From Dryococelus australis (Eukaryota > Arthropoda > Insecta > Phasmatodea > Phasmatidae), in assembly GCA_029891345.1 (NCBI GenBank), contig CM057009.1, forward strand, positions 306,219,166 through 306,283,165: a DNA stretch of 64,000 nt, written 5' to 3'. The notes beneath the pieces were generated by a model that made no database searches, was not told the DNA's origin, and saw only the letters and a list, made by a program, of their open reading frames with translations. The translations under genes were made by a program, and so were the position numbers. Below are positions 53,355 to 64,000 of this stretch, piece after piece. How positions within the stretch are numbered: the stretch's first letter is position 1; each line of letters starts with the position of its first letter.

Positions 53355-53592
53355 ACGTAAGCGTACGGAAGTGAGCTCGCGTGGCGGTCGTTTTGGTGTG
53401 GGCGTAGGTGCGCATTCTCTGATTGGATTGGCTGCGCGGGGCTCTGGAAATGGGACCTTTGTCTGATTGGCCGCTACGTGTTGCGAAAAGAGTCCCCATT
53501 GGCTGCGTAGCCTGCCGGCACATTAGTAAGGAGCTGGTTGACGAACGGCGTTCTGACACGCTGTACAAGCGGCTATTTAACGTGTGTGTTCG
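53355..53592 (-). mobile_element. H-family repeat (copy 12)
   Basis: CTCTGATTGGATTGGCTGCG, GTCTGATTGGCCGCTACGTG, CCCCATTGGCTGCGTAGCC and GACGAACGGCGTTCTGACAC identify it. Four ATTGG boxes fall within about 90 bases. Confidence 0.78.
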
Positions 53593-53897
53593 TTAGTAGT
53601 CCACGCATATTGTCTGCACATTCATCGTTTGCGTTTTTACGAGTTTCTCAGACAATATATATCCTGGGAATACGAATTTTTGCTAGAAAAAATTATAAAA
53701 CAGTTATCTAAGCACGTACAGTTTCTTTTATAATTTTAGGTAGCCTATAATCTGAAAGAAAATAATAGTGAAAATGGTTAAAAACAAAAAAAAAATCATA
53801 TTTATAGCTTGCCTGTGTAGTTTCCTTAACAGGCACGAAAAAAATAAAACTGGGCAGTCGCAGTTTAATCTATGGGCCTTTATCACGTGTAATAAAT
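53593..53897. other. Spacer, nothing recognised
   Basis: AT-rich with A-runs. Confidence 0.35.
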
Positions 53898-54137
53898 AGA
53901 GTCCTGAAAAATTCGTGAGTTAAGTGACCTGCAGGCTAGATTCTACAGCCGTATGTACAAATATGCCGATGCCAACTGTGCATTGATTGTCTGCTGTCAG
54001 TGGAAGGCGACGATTTGTCCACCGTTCTCCAGCAGGTGTCCAACGCGGTGTGGACCAATGGCTAACTTGATATAAGCACATGCGTTTTGAATTCCTGCTT
54101 GTCCCAAAATGATTGCGCGAGTTTTTCAGGTCTCTAG
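53898..54137 (-). mobile_element. M1-family hAT-like MITE, reverse (copy 5)
   Basis: TAGAGTCCTGAAAAATTCGT and TGCGCGAGTTTTTCAGGTCT are TIRs. The interior CCAACTGTGCATTGATTGTC and TGTCCAACGCGGTGTGGACC is M1 in reverse. Confidence 0.82.
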
Positions 54138-55003
54138 TAATAAACATATATCATTTGCAGAGAAAAGCATAATTGCGGAAGCACTTAACCAATGTTTAGC
54201 GCCTTGCGCGTAGGAGCGACGGGCCGCTGGTCGCGCGTGTTTATTGTCGCCCGTATCGCTGTTCCTCGAGAGCGGGAAAAAAAAATTCGGGGCCATGAAC
54301 TCTTACGTATTCCTAATCCGAAACGTGCCGTTGATCGTGCATGAAGGCTGAAGTACCACGGGGGGGTTTCTTTTACATTTTTTTTCTTCTTTCCACAGCG
54401 TAGAAGGACCCTCTGAATATTCAACACCTCTTCAGGGTGGTTCGAGGTACTCGTATATGAGCTTCGGCAACAGCGAGCGACTTTGTGCGCACGATGTCTA
54501 CCCTAGTCGCGTCATGTGCGTCGAGCGTTATGCGCACGCGAATACTATGAGAAAAAAAAAACCATGCTGTCCGGTGCTTCGTGAACTAGGGGAACAAAAA
54601 AAAAATATTGCGTGGGAATGGGGTCACGTGGCAACTTTAACGAAGTGAACCCTTAATAGCGTTCGGGTGCTCGCTTAATTATACATGAGGTCCACCTCAT
54701 TCGGAGTTAGGTCATGGCCTGCTACTGCGCCCCAGAGTTACTTCCAGTATATTATGCTGGAAGTATGAATGTAAACAGAAACATAAATTAACCCTTAGGA
54801 CACGAGGCCCGAGTGTAATTCGAACTACTCTAAAAAAGAAAAAAAGAATTCTGCCGTGGGAGACAAAATTCGCTAGGATGAGTCGTGCATGCTTGTCAGG
54901 ATCTTAAAAGAAATTTATTGCACAGAAATATTATTTACCGCGGATGTAAATAATGAACTTTTCATAACCACAGAAGTGAACAATATGGATTGTAAGGTGT
55001 TAG
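54138..55003. other. CpG-richer unique region with an exon-like segment
   Basis: A strong pyrimidine tract (54366-54394) ends in CCACAG at 54393-54398. The following sequence is open from 54400 to a TGA ending at 54648 or soon after, reading VEGPSEYSTPLQGG and later MSFGNSERLCAHDVYPSRV. A GAG|GTACTC donor-like site sits near 54447. An 8-bp-arm hairpin (ACTTCCAG/CTGGAAGT) is at 54740-54764. No known protein is recognised. Confidence 0.3.
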
Positions 55004-55425
55004 TTAAGGCTGTTCACGATCAAGTGGGCACTTTTGAAATCAACCCCAGAAAAAAGTCGCTGCCCCTGCCTGCATGTATGTCAACGGGCAGCAGTGGCGT
55101 GCGCCCAATAAAGTTGGTAACGATGGATGGAATGTAGTTCCATATCTCCACTTCGAATTAAAAGTGTTAGTTAACCATTTGAGATTATTAAAATTCTTTC
55201 CTTCTGTTTCCGTTCTTTTATTAATCGAAGTGTAATGATTAGCAGTTCTCTAAAATCTTTACTTTTCTAATAATTTCACAGTTTCACTTGACCGACGCAC
55301 GAATAAAGCGATGGGGCCCATGGCAATGCTAATTTTACATAAAACGGAACAATACCCATCGTGCCTACAAGTATATCTTAATCGAGGCGTTCTAAAGTGC
55401 TCATTTTACCGTGAACAGCCTATAA
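55004..55425 (+). mobile_element. C-family MITE (copy 6)
   Basis: AAGGCTGTTCACGATCAAGT, CTGCCTGCATGTATGTCAAC, CCAATAAAGTTGGTAACGAT and CATTTTACCGTGAACAGCCT match C end to end. Confidence 0.85.
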
Positions 55426-55960
55426 ACATGACATGTTATTTTATTGGCAGACTATTAACTCGGCCCTCCATTAGCTGAGAGACAGCCAGTATTAAATTGT
55501 ATTCAATGGAGCAAGTGTGTCGAATGCAGTGGAAACCAACATGGCGGTTGTAAGTGGGAAATCAGAGACCAACTGAAATGGTGTTTCTTTAATTTACGAT
55601 AAAAGTGACACAATTCTAGCTTGTCATAAATGTCAGTATAAACATACAGCGTGCAGAGTGTCATATTGATTGTTAGTGCGTATGTCGATGAGTTAACCCA
55701 CGTATACCTTATTTTAAGTAATTTATTTTCCTTACAAATCCCTGATTAATATCGGGTTTTAAACCTACTAATTATTATTCCTAAGTTAAAATTTCACACT
55801 CACTTTACTTAATGGTTTCTGGTATTAAAATTATGACATTTTAGAACCTGTCACGAACTTTAGTCGACAGAGAACTTTTTAAATTATCAGAACAAATGTG
55901 TTGTAGGCTTTGTTTTCGACTATAGTAATATGAACCACTCATAATAGTAATATGAAATAG
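55426..55960. other. Spacer, nothing recognised
   Basis: No gene or repeat family recognised. Confidence 0.35.
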
Positions 55961-55974
55961 TTCCATGATGGGCA

Positions 55975-56120
55975 TAGGGCATATGAGCGCAGGAGCGTGG
56001 AGCCGCAATCTTGTTACGTCACCTGGCCGCCATCTTGGATTTCATGTCATAGGGCATAGGAGCGCAGGAGCGTGGAGCCGCCATCTTGTAGCGTCACCCG
56101 GCCGCCATATTGGATGTCAT
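55975..56120 (+). repeat. Two tandem 75-bp GC-rich units
   Basis: GAGCGCAGGAGCGTGGAGCC starts near 55985 and again at 56060. Each unit also has GCCGC(A/C)ATCTTGT and GGCCGCCAT(C/A)TTGGAT. CCGCCATCTTG is the consensus bound by YY1/Pho-type zinc fingers in animals; function here is unknown. Confidence 0.85.
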
Positions 56121-56991
56121 TGTCCTCTCACCCCTGATCAATGTGACATGTTACCTTGACCTTAACCCCATGGACCTTCGACCCCAAAAATAAAAAAAAT
56201 TGAGAAAAAAATTTCAAATTATCAAAAAATTCCAAAAAAAAATCTAAAAAAATCCGAAAGAAAATTTACTATCAAAATTATTTTAAATTATTTAAAAATT
56301 ATTTTAAAAATTACTAAAAGGATCCATAGAAATAACCCATTTTTTTCAACAATACTGAATGGGAACAGCGACTACAGTGACTGGGATCAGTGACTCAGAG
56401 CCAGGTGACCGGGATCAGGATCTATGACTTTTCACCTTGAACTTTGACATTTGACCTTGAAAATAAACAATCCAAAAAATCGAAACAATTCACAAAAAAT
56501 TGTTTAATTTAATTTAAAATTTTATTAAAATTTATAAAGAAATTAATAAAACAGTCGATTTAAAAATCGTAAAAAAAAATTATTTTTATAATATTTTATG
56601 TAAGAAATTTGTTAGTCTTTAACACTGGCGGCCATTTCTCCCTTTTTTCCTTCGAAATTTCCATTTATTCCTTAAAAATTACCCTTCAAAAATTTATAAA
56701 AAATTTAATTTAAAAATAGCATTTCCTGAGGTCTCCCCCAACACCACCAATTACTCACCTGTGTTCAAATCCAGCAGACGACTGACTCCCTCGCACACAC
56801 TCCCCTCACCTATACTCATTCCGCAATTTTCTTTTTTTCGTTCACCATTTGTTTACAAGCTACTGGAGGCCGCCATAGTTGTTTCTTCGCTCGTCATTTG
56901 TTTATACATTATTGGGGGCCGCAATCTTTGTAGGAGAACCACCATCTTGGTAGCCATCTCCCATCCACCATATTGGAAGATAATGACCATT
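56121..56991. other. A/T-run-rich spacer with CCATCTTGG motifs
   Basis: A- and T-homopolymers dominate. TGACCTTG-type motifs occur at about 56153-56176 and 56430-56465, and CCATATTGG/CCATCTTGG at about 56940-56977. Confidence 0.45.
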
Positions 56992-57308
56992 ACCTTGACC
57001 CCATGACCTTGAATGACATTGAAAAAAAAAACTCGAAAAAAATACATAAAAGTCAACAAGCAAAATACATTGCAGACTAGTACCACCATATCAGATGCAG
57101 ACTACCGCGACCTTGACCTCATGACCTTCAAAGACCTGGAAGGTAAAAATATCGAGAAATAATACATAAAAGTCAACAAGCATAATACATTACCGACTAT
57201 CAAAACCACATTAGATGCTGACAACCTCGACCTTGACCCCATGACCTTGGATGACCTTGAAAATAAAAAACTCGAGAACTAATGCATAAAAGTCCACAAG
57301 CATGCACG
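56992..57308 (+). repeat. Tandem array of about 119-bp units with TGACCTTGA motifs
   Basis: Units start at about 56992, 57110 and 57230 with CCTTGACCCCATGACCTT and contain ACATAAAAGTCAACAAGCA and GACTA-rich segments. The third is partial. TGACCTTGA is the complement of TCAAGGTCA, a nuclear-receptor monomer site. Confidence 0.88.
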
Positions 57309-57319
57309 ACATATTTAGT

Positions 57320-57640
57320 TCTTTCCTAAACATGTCATATATCACAAGTGTTTCATACTTCTGTTTCTAGTTAAATTGAGTTTTTACTTATATTTTATGC
57401 ACAAATTGTAACAATCAGTGTGAATAAAAACAGAGAAAAGATAGTTATGTTCGTAGTGTCTAGTTAGAAATTGTTCTCATGCAAATATATTAAACTGAGT
57501 GCCCACGAATGCGGCGCGTTGTCCCTTTGGTGTAACTTTCTTAACTTAACTTAGTTAAACTTTTTTGCATGAGGTCTGAAAGTAGAACTTTAGCAGGGCT
57601 TCATAAATATTGTAAGTAACCATAAATGAAGTATAGTTAA
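57320..57640 (+). repeat. R-family dispersed repeat (copy 3)
   Basis: GTTCTCATGCAAATATATTA, GCGCGTTGTCCCTTTGGTGT and GAAAGTAGAACTTTAGCAGG match R copies 1 and 2. It begins right after the tandem array. Confidence 0.6.
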
Positions 57641-58315
57641 GGCCGAGCGCTTGCATGGTCAAACCCCAGTTAAGCGGTCACACATGTAAGTGACGCCGCA
57701 TGCTGGCCGGTAACCAAAGAAATTACAAGTTGCGCTCAGACAGGTATAGAGTATCGAAGTTTAGCATGTTACCAATTAAATAAGTCATATTCCACATGTA
57801 TATAAACAAATATAGCTACCAGCAGAACTACCGTTATCCTATCTCTAACCGTATAGGCTACTTGTATCAATATTCTTTTCTCAGCATATCAATCTGAACC
57901 TAATACGGAGAAAATATTTCCTTCGACAGAGTAACTTCAGTATAAATTCTATTGTTCCTGCCAAAAAAGCTCCATCGAAGATGCTCAGATATGTTATTAT
58001 AGCTACCCTTAAGACCTATTGAAAAATATTTTCTAATTTAGCTGTGCAGATATTTCTCAGTTCTAGGTATACAGAAACGAATCGGCGTGGCAGTTCTATT
58101 GATGTACACGCAATTGATCGTTAATTGCCAGAGATGGAATATTTTCCCCGGAAATTATTTTTGGCAAGTAAATTTTAAATATTATCTAGCGTCAGCTGGA
58201 TTTCATGACTGGCTGACTAATGTTCTTTACACGACGTAGTTTTTTTTGTAGGTGCATCGCAGATGTTTCACTGCTTTGGTGGATGAAATATGCCTGGTCA
58301 AGTCGATTCATGAAT
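57641..58315. other. Spacer, nothing recognised
   Basis: No gene or repeat recognised. Confidence 0.35.
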
Positions 58316-58423
58316 TGAGTGAAGATATTTGAGCGGCTCTTAACGAGGTCTTGATAGCCGACGAGGGTGAAATGAGGTGAGAATGGAGCAGCGCCGGAAT
58401 GCAAAGGGCAGGGGAAACGGGAG
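58316..58423 (-). mobile_element. S-family SINE, 3' part only
   Basis: GAGTGAAGATATTTGAGCGG, TCTTAACGAGGTCTTGATAG and GGAGCAGCGCCGGAATGCAA are S; the head and half the body are absent, as in a strongly 5'-truncated insertion. Confidence 0.8.
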
Positions 58424-58817
58424 GAATTGTAATTTCAATATGAAAGTGTGTGTGGTGGTTATTCGTATTCAATTTATTAAGATCACAATTGAAGAGCATA
58501 TTTTACAGCATCATTTTACACTCATTAATAAAACCAAGTTTTGATTATTTAGCCATTTTTTTCTTCAATTTAAAAACGAACCTGTTGAGTGATGACTTGT
58601 AACATTGCCATAGGAGACTTACAAATTATTTTTATTTTATTTGAAGGTATCAGTCATGTTAGGGTACCATTTGGAGATGAAATGATCTGGTTGTAGCCGC
58701 TTCGTCTTGTCTTTCTGCCCATCATTATTCTTGCGCAGAATACTGACACGCGCCGAGATAAGCGGGAAGCGGATATCACATTTTTTATCCTTTGAAAACT
58801 TTTTCAAATAAATATTT
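58424..58817. other. Spacer, nothing recognised
   Basis: A 72-codon minus frame (58637-58855) is unrecognised. Confidence 0.35.
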
Positions 58818-58952
58818 CCACGTAAATAATAAACACAGCGTGTACATTCCACCACACTTTGAATTTGACGTTAGGCTAAAATAAAACACCGACTATCATG
58901 ACAAATGAGAAAGCTTTCAAAAGTGCTCATTTTACTGTGAATAGCCTATACC
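58818..58952 (+). mobile_element. D-family MITE, right half (copy 4)
   Basis: AATAAACACAGCGTGTACAT and TTTTACTGTGAATAGCCTAT match D. The left half is absent. Confidence 0.7.
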
Positions 58953-60430
58953 ACTTTGTGCTCTCGTCAAAGAGTTTGTGATGGTTTATAAAGTTTTACT
59001 GTAGGAAAGATGGTGCAGAGACTTCTATGCCCTGCCCTGCAGCGTATGTGTCCAAACTATGTATATATTTATATAATATATAACTAAAAAAATTCAATAT
59101 TTCAATACGTCATAAAATAAATTATAAGGAGAACATGCATATAATTTTATTCATTTTATTTAAAAGTCTATATTATTTAGTTTCGGCAACTGGTACCAAA
59201 ATTCTTCTCACTCATTTTACAACTACTTAAATTTTAACATTTATGTTACACTCTGTGTTACCTGGATACATATATATATTTCTTAATTTTTCAGTTATAC
59301 GTACGTTTACGAACTGTAAGGTCCTGGGTTCAGTAGATAAATAAATAATGGAAAAACGAGTTTCTCTTCCATATCTCCCTCAAACCTCTATCTTGCTCTA
59401 CGCTTCGTCCACGCAACATTGTGAGGTCGCTGCATGAAGCAATTTACCTCCCAGGTTGACAGTGTTAATGCGCCGTGGTGTGCACCGGTGCGATAAGCTG
59501 AGGGTGCGGAACCACTAGCGTGTGCGATAATGCGCATAAAGCAAGTGACCTAATACGACCTTGGCTGCAGGCAACCACGCAGTTCCCATGCCGCCCCTAT
59601 TTTTCATCCACACGTTTTTGGAAGCCGGTGCAACTGAAGTATCTTACCTTTAGGCGGGTTTTACCACACGGGTACGTAAAGCCGGTATTACCCGATACCT
59701 GCTGCCGTACTTGGTCTTGTACAAGTTTCTGCAAGGCCTGGTGCACGAGCCGGTAAACCAGCATGTATATGAGCCACCATGGAAGATTCATATTACACGA
59801 CAGCAGTTCGCGCACTAGCGTTTGACACACTCGATTGGTGCGTAGCGTATCTTTCGTAGTAAATACGAACACCATTAGTAGAACTGCCACTGGCCAGTAA
59901 CTTGTGTAGGCCTATTAAAAAAAGTGCGAGCAATTGTTAACATCGCTTGAGTACCGTCGGCCGTTACATCGGTTTAATGGTTTCTGATGTAGTTTCATTA
60001 TTTTTTTTCTTCAAAATGATAAAGTGAAATCACACGAGTATGAGAATATTTTTATTTTTGTTTTGACAAATATTTTTCTACATTTCGCGAAACTAAGGTT
60101 TTTCCTAACGTGCCAAGTCATTATCCATATTTAACATTAAACGAAAGGGTCCGATGGAGTTTCGAACTCACGTCTAAAATTGAAATTTGCACTCGTGTTT
60201 CGAAAATTTACCAATGCGCTGTTTACTACACCCAGATCTCTTGTCTGAATACGCTAACTAGACTTGATCTTTTAAAATTGCCCTTTTAAATTATTCACTG
60301 TGAAGGTAATTTTCTAAATATTTAGTACAGATTTTAACAGTTATTAAAACTTGTCATCATCCATATTATTTCTCATTGTGGAATATGGAATTCATTCGAG
60401 AGAGTTTTAACGTCACGTGCGCGTAATCAA
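58953..60430. other. Mostly unrecognised region
   Basis: 59400-59900 is GC-richer with overlapping frames on both strands (78 codons plus, 97 codons minus) that match no known domain. A tRNA-like stretch is listed separately. Confidence 0.35.
60135..60240 (-). other. tRNA-like module, not in a recognised element
   Basis: On the minus strand AACAGCGCATTGGTAAATT resembles box A. CGTGAGTTCGAAACTCCATC resembles a T-arm/box B. The long gap between them and lack of checked stems argue for a tRNA-derived repeat, not a working tRNA. Confidence 0.45.
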
Positions 60431-60724
60431 TAGGGGTAGTGAAATTTCGTGAAAATATTTCAAGATAAGTTACACTTCAAAACACTGCAGGGTTGTTTAC
60501 CTATCACGATCGGCTGAATCACTTTTTGACACGTGTTAAATGTCTACACACGAATCACTTAAAAGCCACGCCGATGTTGCCAAATTCTGAGTGGCCAGGT
60601 AAAGTATGAAAACACCTTCTCAAGCAGACAGCAACCAATAGCAACAGACAAACTGCTGTTGGGTTCTTATAATATTTAAGTCTATCGTGTACTCTTATTT
60701 TTTCGCGAAAAATCACTAGCTCTA
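60431..60724. mobile_element. G-family hAT-like MITE with perfect 8-bp TSD (copy 2)
   Basis: TAGGGGTAGTGAAATTTCGT and TCGCGAAAAATCACTAGCTC are TIRs. Perfect duplications gtaatcaa lie at 60423-60430 and 60725-60732. Confidence 0.92.
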
Positions 60725-60732
60725 GTAATCAA

Positions 60733-61074
60733 GATGGAAGCGTCTATTTTCGTTCCTTCATAAACTTGTTTCAATTAGTAGCCACTGGGAGCGCCTTGCA
60801 TTCTGAGAGTGCGGTGTGATTGGCTAGGCACGAAGACTGGAATGAAACATGCCAGAGAAAATAGGAAATGTCCTATTACCAAATGTGGTATGACATATGG
60901 CGGTACAAGGCGACAAATGCCAAGACTGGCGGGTATAATGGCCGCTATAACAGACCTTGTACGAGTTTTCAAGGAATCTGGTATCGTTTAATATGGTATT
61001 AAGGACTAAAAACAGAAAGGAAAAAATACCACTCCATTCTGACGGAAGTATCGTCTGCGTCAAATATAGAGTTG
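60733..61074. other. Spacer, nothing recognised
   Basis: Short frames on both strands (60775-61063) with no known domain. Confidence 0.35.
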
Positions 61075-61326
61075 AGTTAAGAGGTTTTCGTCAACGCTTA
61101 ACGTCGATGTCTTGAGTTACGGTGATGAGAAATGAAAAGAAGATGGAGCAGCGACGGAAAACAAGGACGGGACGAAACGGGAGATCCCCGAGAAAACCCG
61201 CCGGCCAATGGCAACTTCCGCCACGTTCCCCCTAAGCGAAATTCCGGTTGACCCAGTCAGCGAATCGATCCCAGTCCGTTGTGTTGGAAGGTGGGCAGTG
61301 TGAATTCTACACTGCTACAGCCTCGT
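61075..61326 (-). mobile_element. S-family SINE, old copy
   Basis: GTTGAGTTAAGAGGTTTTCG, GATGGAGCAGCGACGGAAAA, GGGAGATCCCCGAGAAAACC and GCGAATCGATCCCAGTCCG follow S with many substitutions. Confidence 0.8.
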
Positions 61327-61614
61327 CATTAAAAAAAATAGTGTTATATAATGTCCAGGTGGAGAGTTGGCAGCTGTGCTGTCCTGTTAGCATTAACTTT
61401 GTAAATTGAATTCATAACAAGCTCTTCCAGAAGTATCTTTCCAGTTGGGTTTTAAGACGCGTTCGAAAACACCTTCAGTTTGTATGTAAATGACGTTTGT
61501 TTTTTTACTCCAAAAAAAAATATATGGCCTCTCAGTGCGTAAACCAACGAGCAGTAATATGGAAAATAATTTTTCACCATTTTGTGAAAAGTGCTAGTCA
61601 ATACTCTTCACAAT

Positions 61615-62295
61615 CCTCATTAATATTACGGAAACGCTTCTTTTTCCAATAATGGACTATCAGTTAATTTCACAGGAATTTCCGAGAATTAATGGAACCT
61701 TCCATTTCCTTTTTTAGCTCGTATTTCCTTACATCCGGTTTTAAAAGGTTTATATTTCGAAACCAAAGAAAACTTTAACACTCGTTATTGGCACTTTGCT
61801 CTGTACAAAAAATAGTTAAAAACAATGCCATATTTTATTCTGGAGTAATATTCAAAAACGAAAACACTTTTTACAGTGTGTGTCACTTACCACTCACATA
61901 CGCCCTTCTTGCGGTAGGGCAGTATATAAATGTGTGTCTAGAAATGTGACATGAGAAATTTTTTACAGTTTCTAGTAATGTTTAAATGTTTTAATCGTTG
62001 CTAGCTGTTACATGTGCTTGTCTCCACTGTTTGACGTTTGGAGGAAAATTATTAAGTGTCGTGAGTATCCTAACTGCCCCATGAAAGATAATTTTCCGGT
62101 TACAGCGATGAATAAATCTTCGTGCAGACTCGGTATTGTCCGTCGTCGAAAATCCGTAACTATCGGAAATGCGGAGACGTTTCACATTTTGTATTTACAG
62201 AATTCAACTTATTTTTTCGTCATTGCCGATTCCGTTCCCGTCTAAGAACTGAAAATTTTTGTAAAAAAAAAATTCCGGGAACATTACAGTAACGT
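61615..62295 (+). mobile_element. V-related element, strongly diverged (copy 3)
   Basis: ATTACGGAAACGCTTCTTTT and later CTAACTGCCCCATGAAAGAT, CTTCGTGCAGACTCGGTATT and GGAAATGCGGAGACGTTTCA parallel V copies 1 and 2. TIRs are no longer clear. No tRNA-like core was seen. Confidence 0.55.
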
Positions 62296-62637
62296 TCAAA
62301 ACGTCATCCATGTAAAAAGTGCCAAAAAATAATGTTAAAGCTACAGCACGTACCTATAGCTAAATGAAAATAAACTAAAAAACGACAGAAGTCACATTTC
62401 TCGCACTAAAACCGTGCTGACCAATACACGCGTTTCGTGATGTAATGCTGTTACACACTAGAAAAATATTTACAAAGTTTTCTGTACGGCAAAGAAAACC
62501 ATTTCTTTGAGGCAGTTTTGTTTACCGGAACATAACATTACTTTAATTCAAACAGAAGTTTATCGAAACATAGGTTTTTCCGTTAATAAATGCTTTATTT
62601 ATACTTTTTAGTTTTATGGCTACACTATCTTTCTTTA
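62296..62637. other. Spacer, nothing recognised
   Basis: AT-rich, no gene. Confidence 0.35.
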
Positions 62638-62805
62638 TACACTGAAAAAAAAAAAAATGTTGTGGCAGCCAAAAAATATTTTGTTGGTATTCACCCTGCC
62701 AAATTTTTTGTGGTGTACACAAAAATGTTTGTAGATTCCACAAAATATGTTTTTAGTGGTCACAAAATATTAGTGGCCACTTACAACTTATTTTGTGCCT
62801 AATGA
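62638..62805. mobile_element. N-related short element
   Basis: ACACTGAAAAAAAAAAAAAT, CAAAAAATATTTTGTTGG and repeated CACAAAATAT motifs resemble N termini without the interior. Confidence 0.45.
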
Positions 62806-62947
62806 ACGGCATGACGTTTAATGTGTGTATAAAATTGTAATAGTATTCGCAGACAGACGCCATGTTTATGATATATGTACTTAGTGAAGCCACAACTAGG
62901 TATTATTTTATGGGAGTTTTCAGTAATCATCGGATATTAACTATCAA

Positions 62948-63241
62948 TAGAGATGATGGTTTATTGCGGGAAAAGTTGACTGTTTGCTATAATTCAACGT
63001 TCTGTACACATGTCCGACTGTTTTTTTTTCTCATTGGCTGTCACGCATGTACGAAGCGACTCTCCCAGTTCACTGGGCCAATGAGAATTCTGATACTAAA
63101 AGACAGAACGTTTGTGATTGGTCTGCAAACAACTTAGTCAAGTCAAAACTTTGTTCATCCAATTATGAAAGAATAAACTAGTTAGAGTGTTATAGACTGT
63201 ATGTTGCCTCAAAATATTTTTGCAATTTTCCATTATCTCTA
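62948..63241. mobile_element. P-family hAT-like MITE (copy 2)
   Basis: TAGAGATGATGGTTTATTGC and GCAATTTTCCATTATCTCTA are TIRs. The interior CTCATTGGCTGTCACGCATG and CCAATTATGAAAGAATAAAC matches 44648. The flanking octamers do not match well. Confidence 0.78.
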
Positions 63242-64000
63242 TAATTCTACGGATGTACAAGAGTCAGAGATTATGTGCATGTAAAATTTTGATACATAAC
63301 GATAAATATTTTACTGAGAAGTGAAATTTTCCCAAAGTATTTAACGTATAATCGGCAAATATTTCAAAAGAAAGCCAGAGTGAAACCAGCAAAGATACAA
63401 AGAAAATAATTCAGCTCTTGATGTTTTTTTAAGGTGGTTGTATTTTGCACAGAACTTAAGAATTAATTTATTTGCAGGCCTTTCATCGATTTTGCTTCCT
63501 GGGTTCGTTTTCCGCTGTCAGAATTGCAAGTCTTCCCGATATTACATATGCTAGAAAGATATAAATAAACAATCATGGAGGAAAGTGAGTATGTTAAACT
63601 GTTCCTGCAGCTTCATGCGTGGGCTCCCAGCAACGCTCAACAACTTCTTTCAAAATATCTATTTGTAATATTTATATCATGCACCAGCAGTGATGCTGTA
63701 TGTTACACTTTTATTTAGCACTAATCTGAAAACATCACTTGACGTCTTGTGTTTAACTTTCTGTGCCTCACGTAACAGAAGCCGTTAGTGGGGAGGGGAT
63801 AAGGGGGGAAATGCCTGGGCATAGAATCACAAGCCACACACACACACACACTTTGTACGAGAGTGGCCGTTGACTTTATTCGTACCTCGCGCAGGCGCGT
63901 GACACGAACGCAAGATTGCAATTCCGTCACCTTTCGCTGGCCTACTTGGCGGCGCAGCTGGTTGAACGTCTGCTTCGCAACGACAATTGAAGTCTCCTGG
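63242..64000. other. Right edge: spacer with (CA)n and an open frame to the edge
   Basis: A CA run is at 63834-63851. On the minus strand a frame enters from the window edge (QETSIVVAKQTFNQLRRQVG and on), remaining open to 63721. It has an AAG|GTGACG donor-like site near 63930. It could be the end of an exon lying outside, but no family is recognised. Confidence 0.25.

Noticed and set aside
55975..57308. CRISPR-like spaced repeats
   Set aside because: Units are long, directly adjacent and vary throughout; there are no short identical repeats with unique spacers, and the DNA is animal.

Overview
This window looks like a stretch of a large, repeat-laden animal genome, most probably an arthropod. 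The reasons are a tRNA-derived SINE present in about 17 copies, a dense and nested population of MITEs, a degenerate insect-type Tc1/mariner-like transposase (26962-27497, minus strand), AT-rich spacer and no bacterial gene organisation. I find no confident host protein-coding gene. Open frames are short, mostly overlap repeats, and often occur on both strands of the same repeat. The window is best read as intergenic or intronic DNA. The species cannot be named from this sequence.

Repeat families are labelled here for use below. S: tRNA-derived SINE of about 250 bp, with pol III box A and box B at its 5' end and target-site duplications (TSDs) of 8-14 bp. hAT-like MITEs of about 275-300 bp: A, B, G, M1, M2, M3, M4 and P. 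They start with TAG(G/A)G, carry a subterminal CGCGAA motif and are flanked by 8-bp duplications; four of these are perfect (gttattta, gtgattac, gttatatt, gtaatcaa) and many others match at 7 of 8. H: a MITE-like repeat of about 220-270 bp with many CCAAT/ATTGG boxes, 12 copies. TTAA-flanked, piggyBac-like MITEs: E, F, K and L. C and D: two MITE families sharing the terminus TAGGCTGTTCACGRTAAA. Q, N and V: longer elements (0.5-1.2 kb) with terminal inverted repeats (TIRs), several of which contain a tRNA-like module. R: a dispersed repeat of unknown class. Z: a single 486-bp element with TIRs.

Layout. 1-6.8 kb: F, S, H, M3, an A element nested inside an M2-type element, and a K element carrying a nested hAT MITE. 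7-14 kb: C, F, H and V, a SINE split by a 1-kb insert holding a duplicated tRNA-like unit, then Q, F with a nested MITE, E and A. 14-19.9 kb: C with E inserted precisely at TTAA, H with C inserted, and a 53-bp tandem array. 20-29 kb: S, hAT MITEs, an 83-bp AT microsatellite, Z, the transposase relic and V. 29-40 kb: F, M2, M4, Q, K, S, a row of TTAA elements (L-F-F), H and D. 41-53 kb: S, M4, N, R, H, M1, M3, M2, C/D nests and A. 53-64 kb: M1, C, an unusual block with CCGCCATCTTG and TGACCTTGA motifs in tandem units, R, G, S, V, N and P.

The most interesting signals are structural. TIR-bounded elements of three unrelated families (Q, N, V) carry internal tRNA-like pol III modules, and one V copy lacks exactly that module. 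Nested insertions allow relative dating. Several MITE pairs are fused through truncated termini. Three weak exon-like segments (16429-16495 minus, 43760-43839 minus, 54399-54651 plus) are the only hints of host coding sequence.
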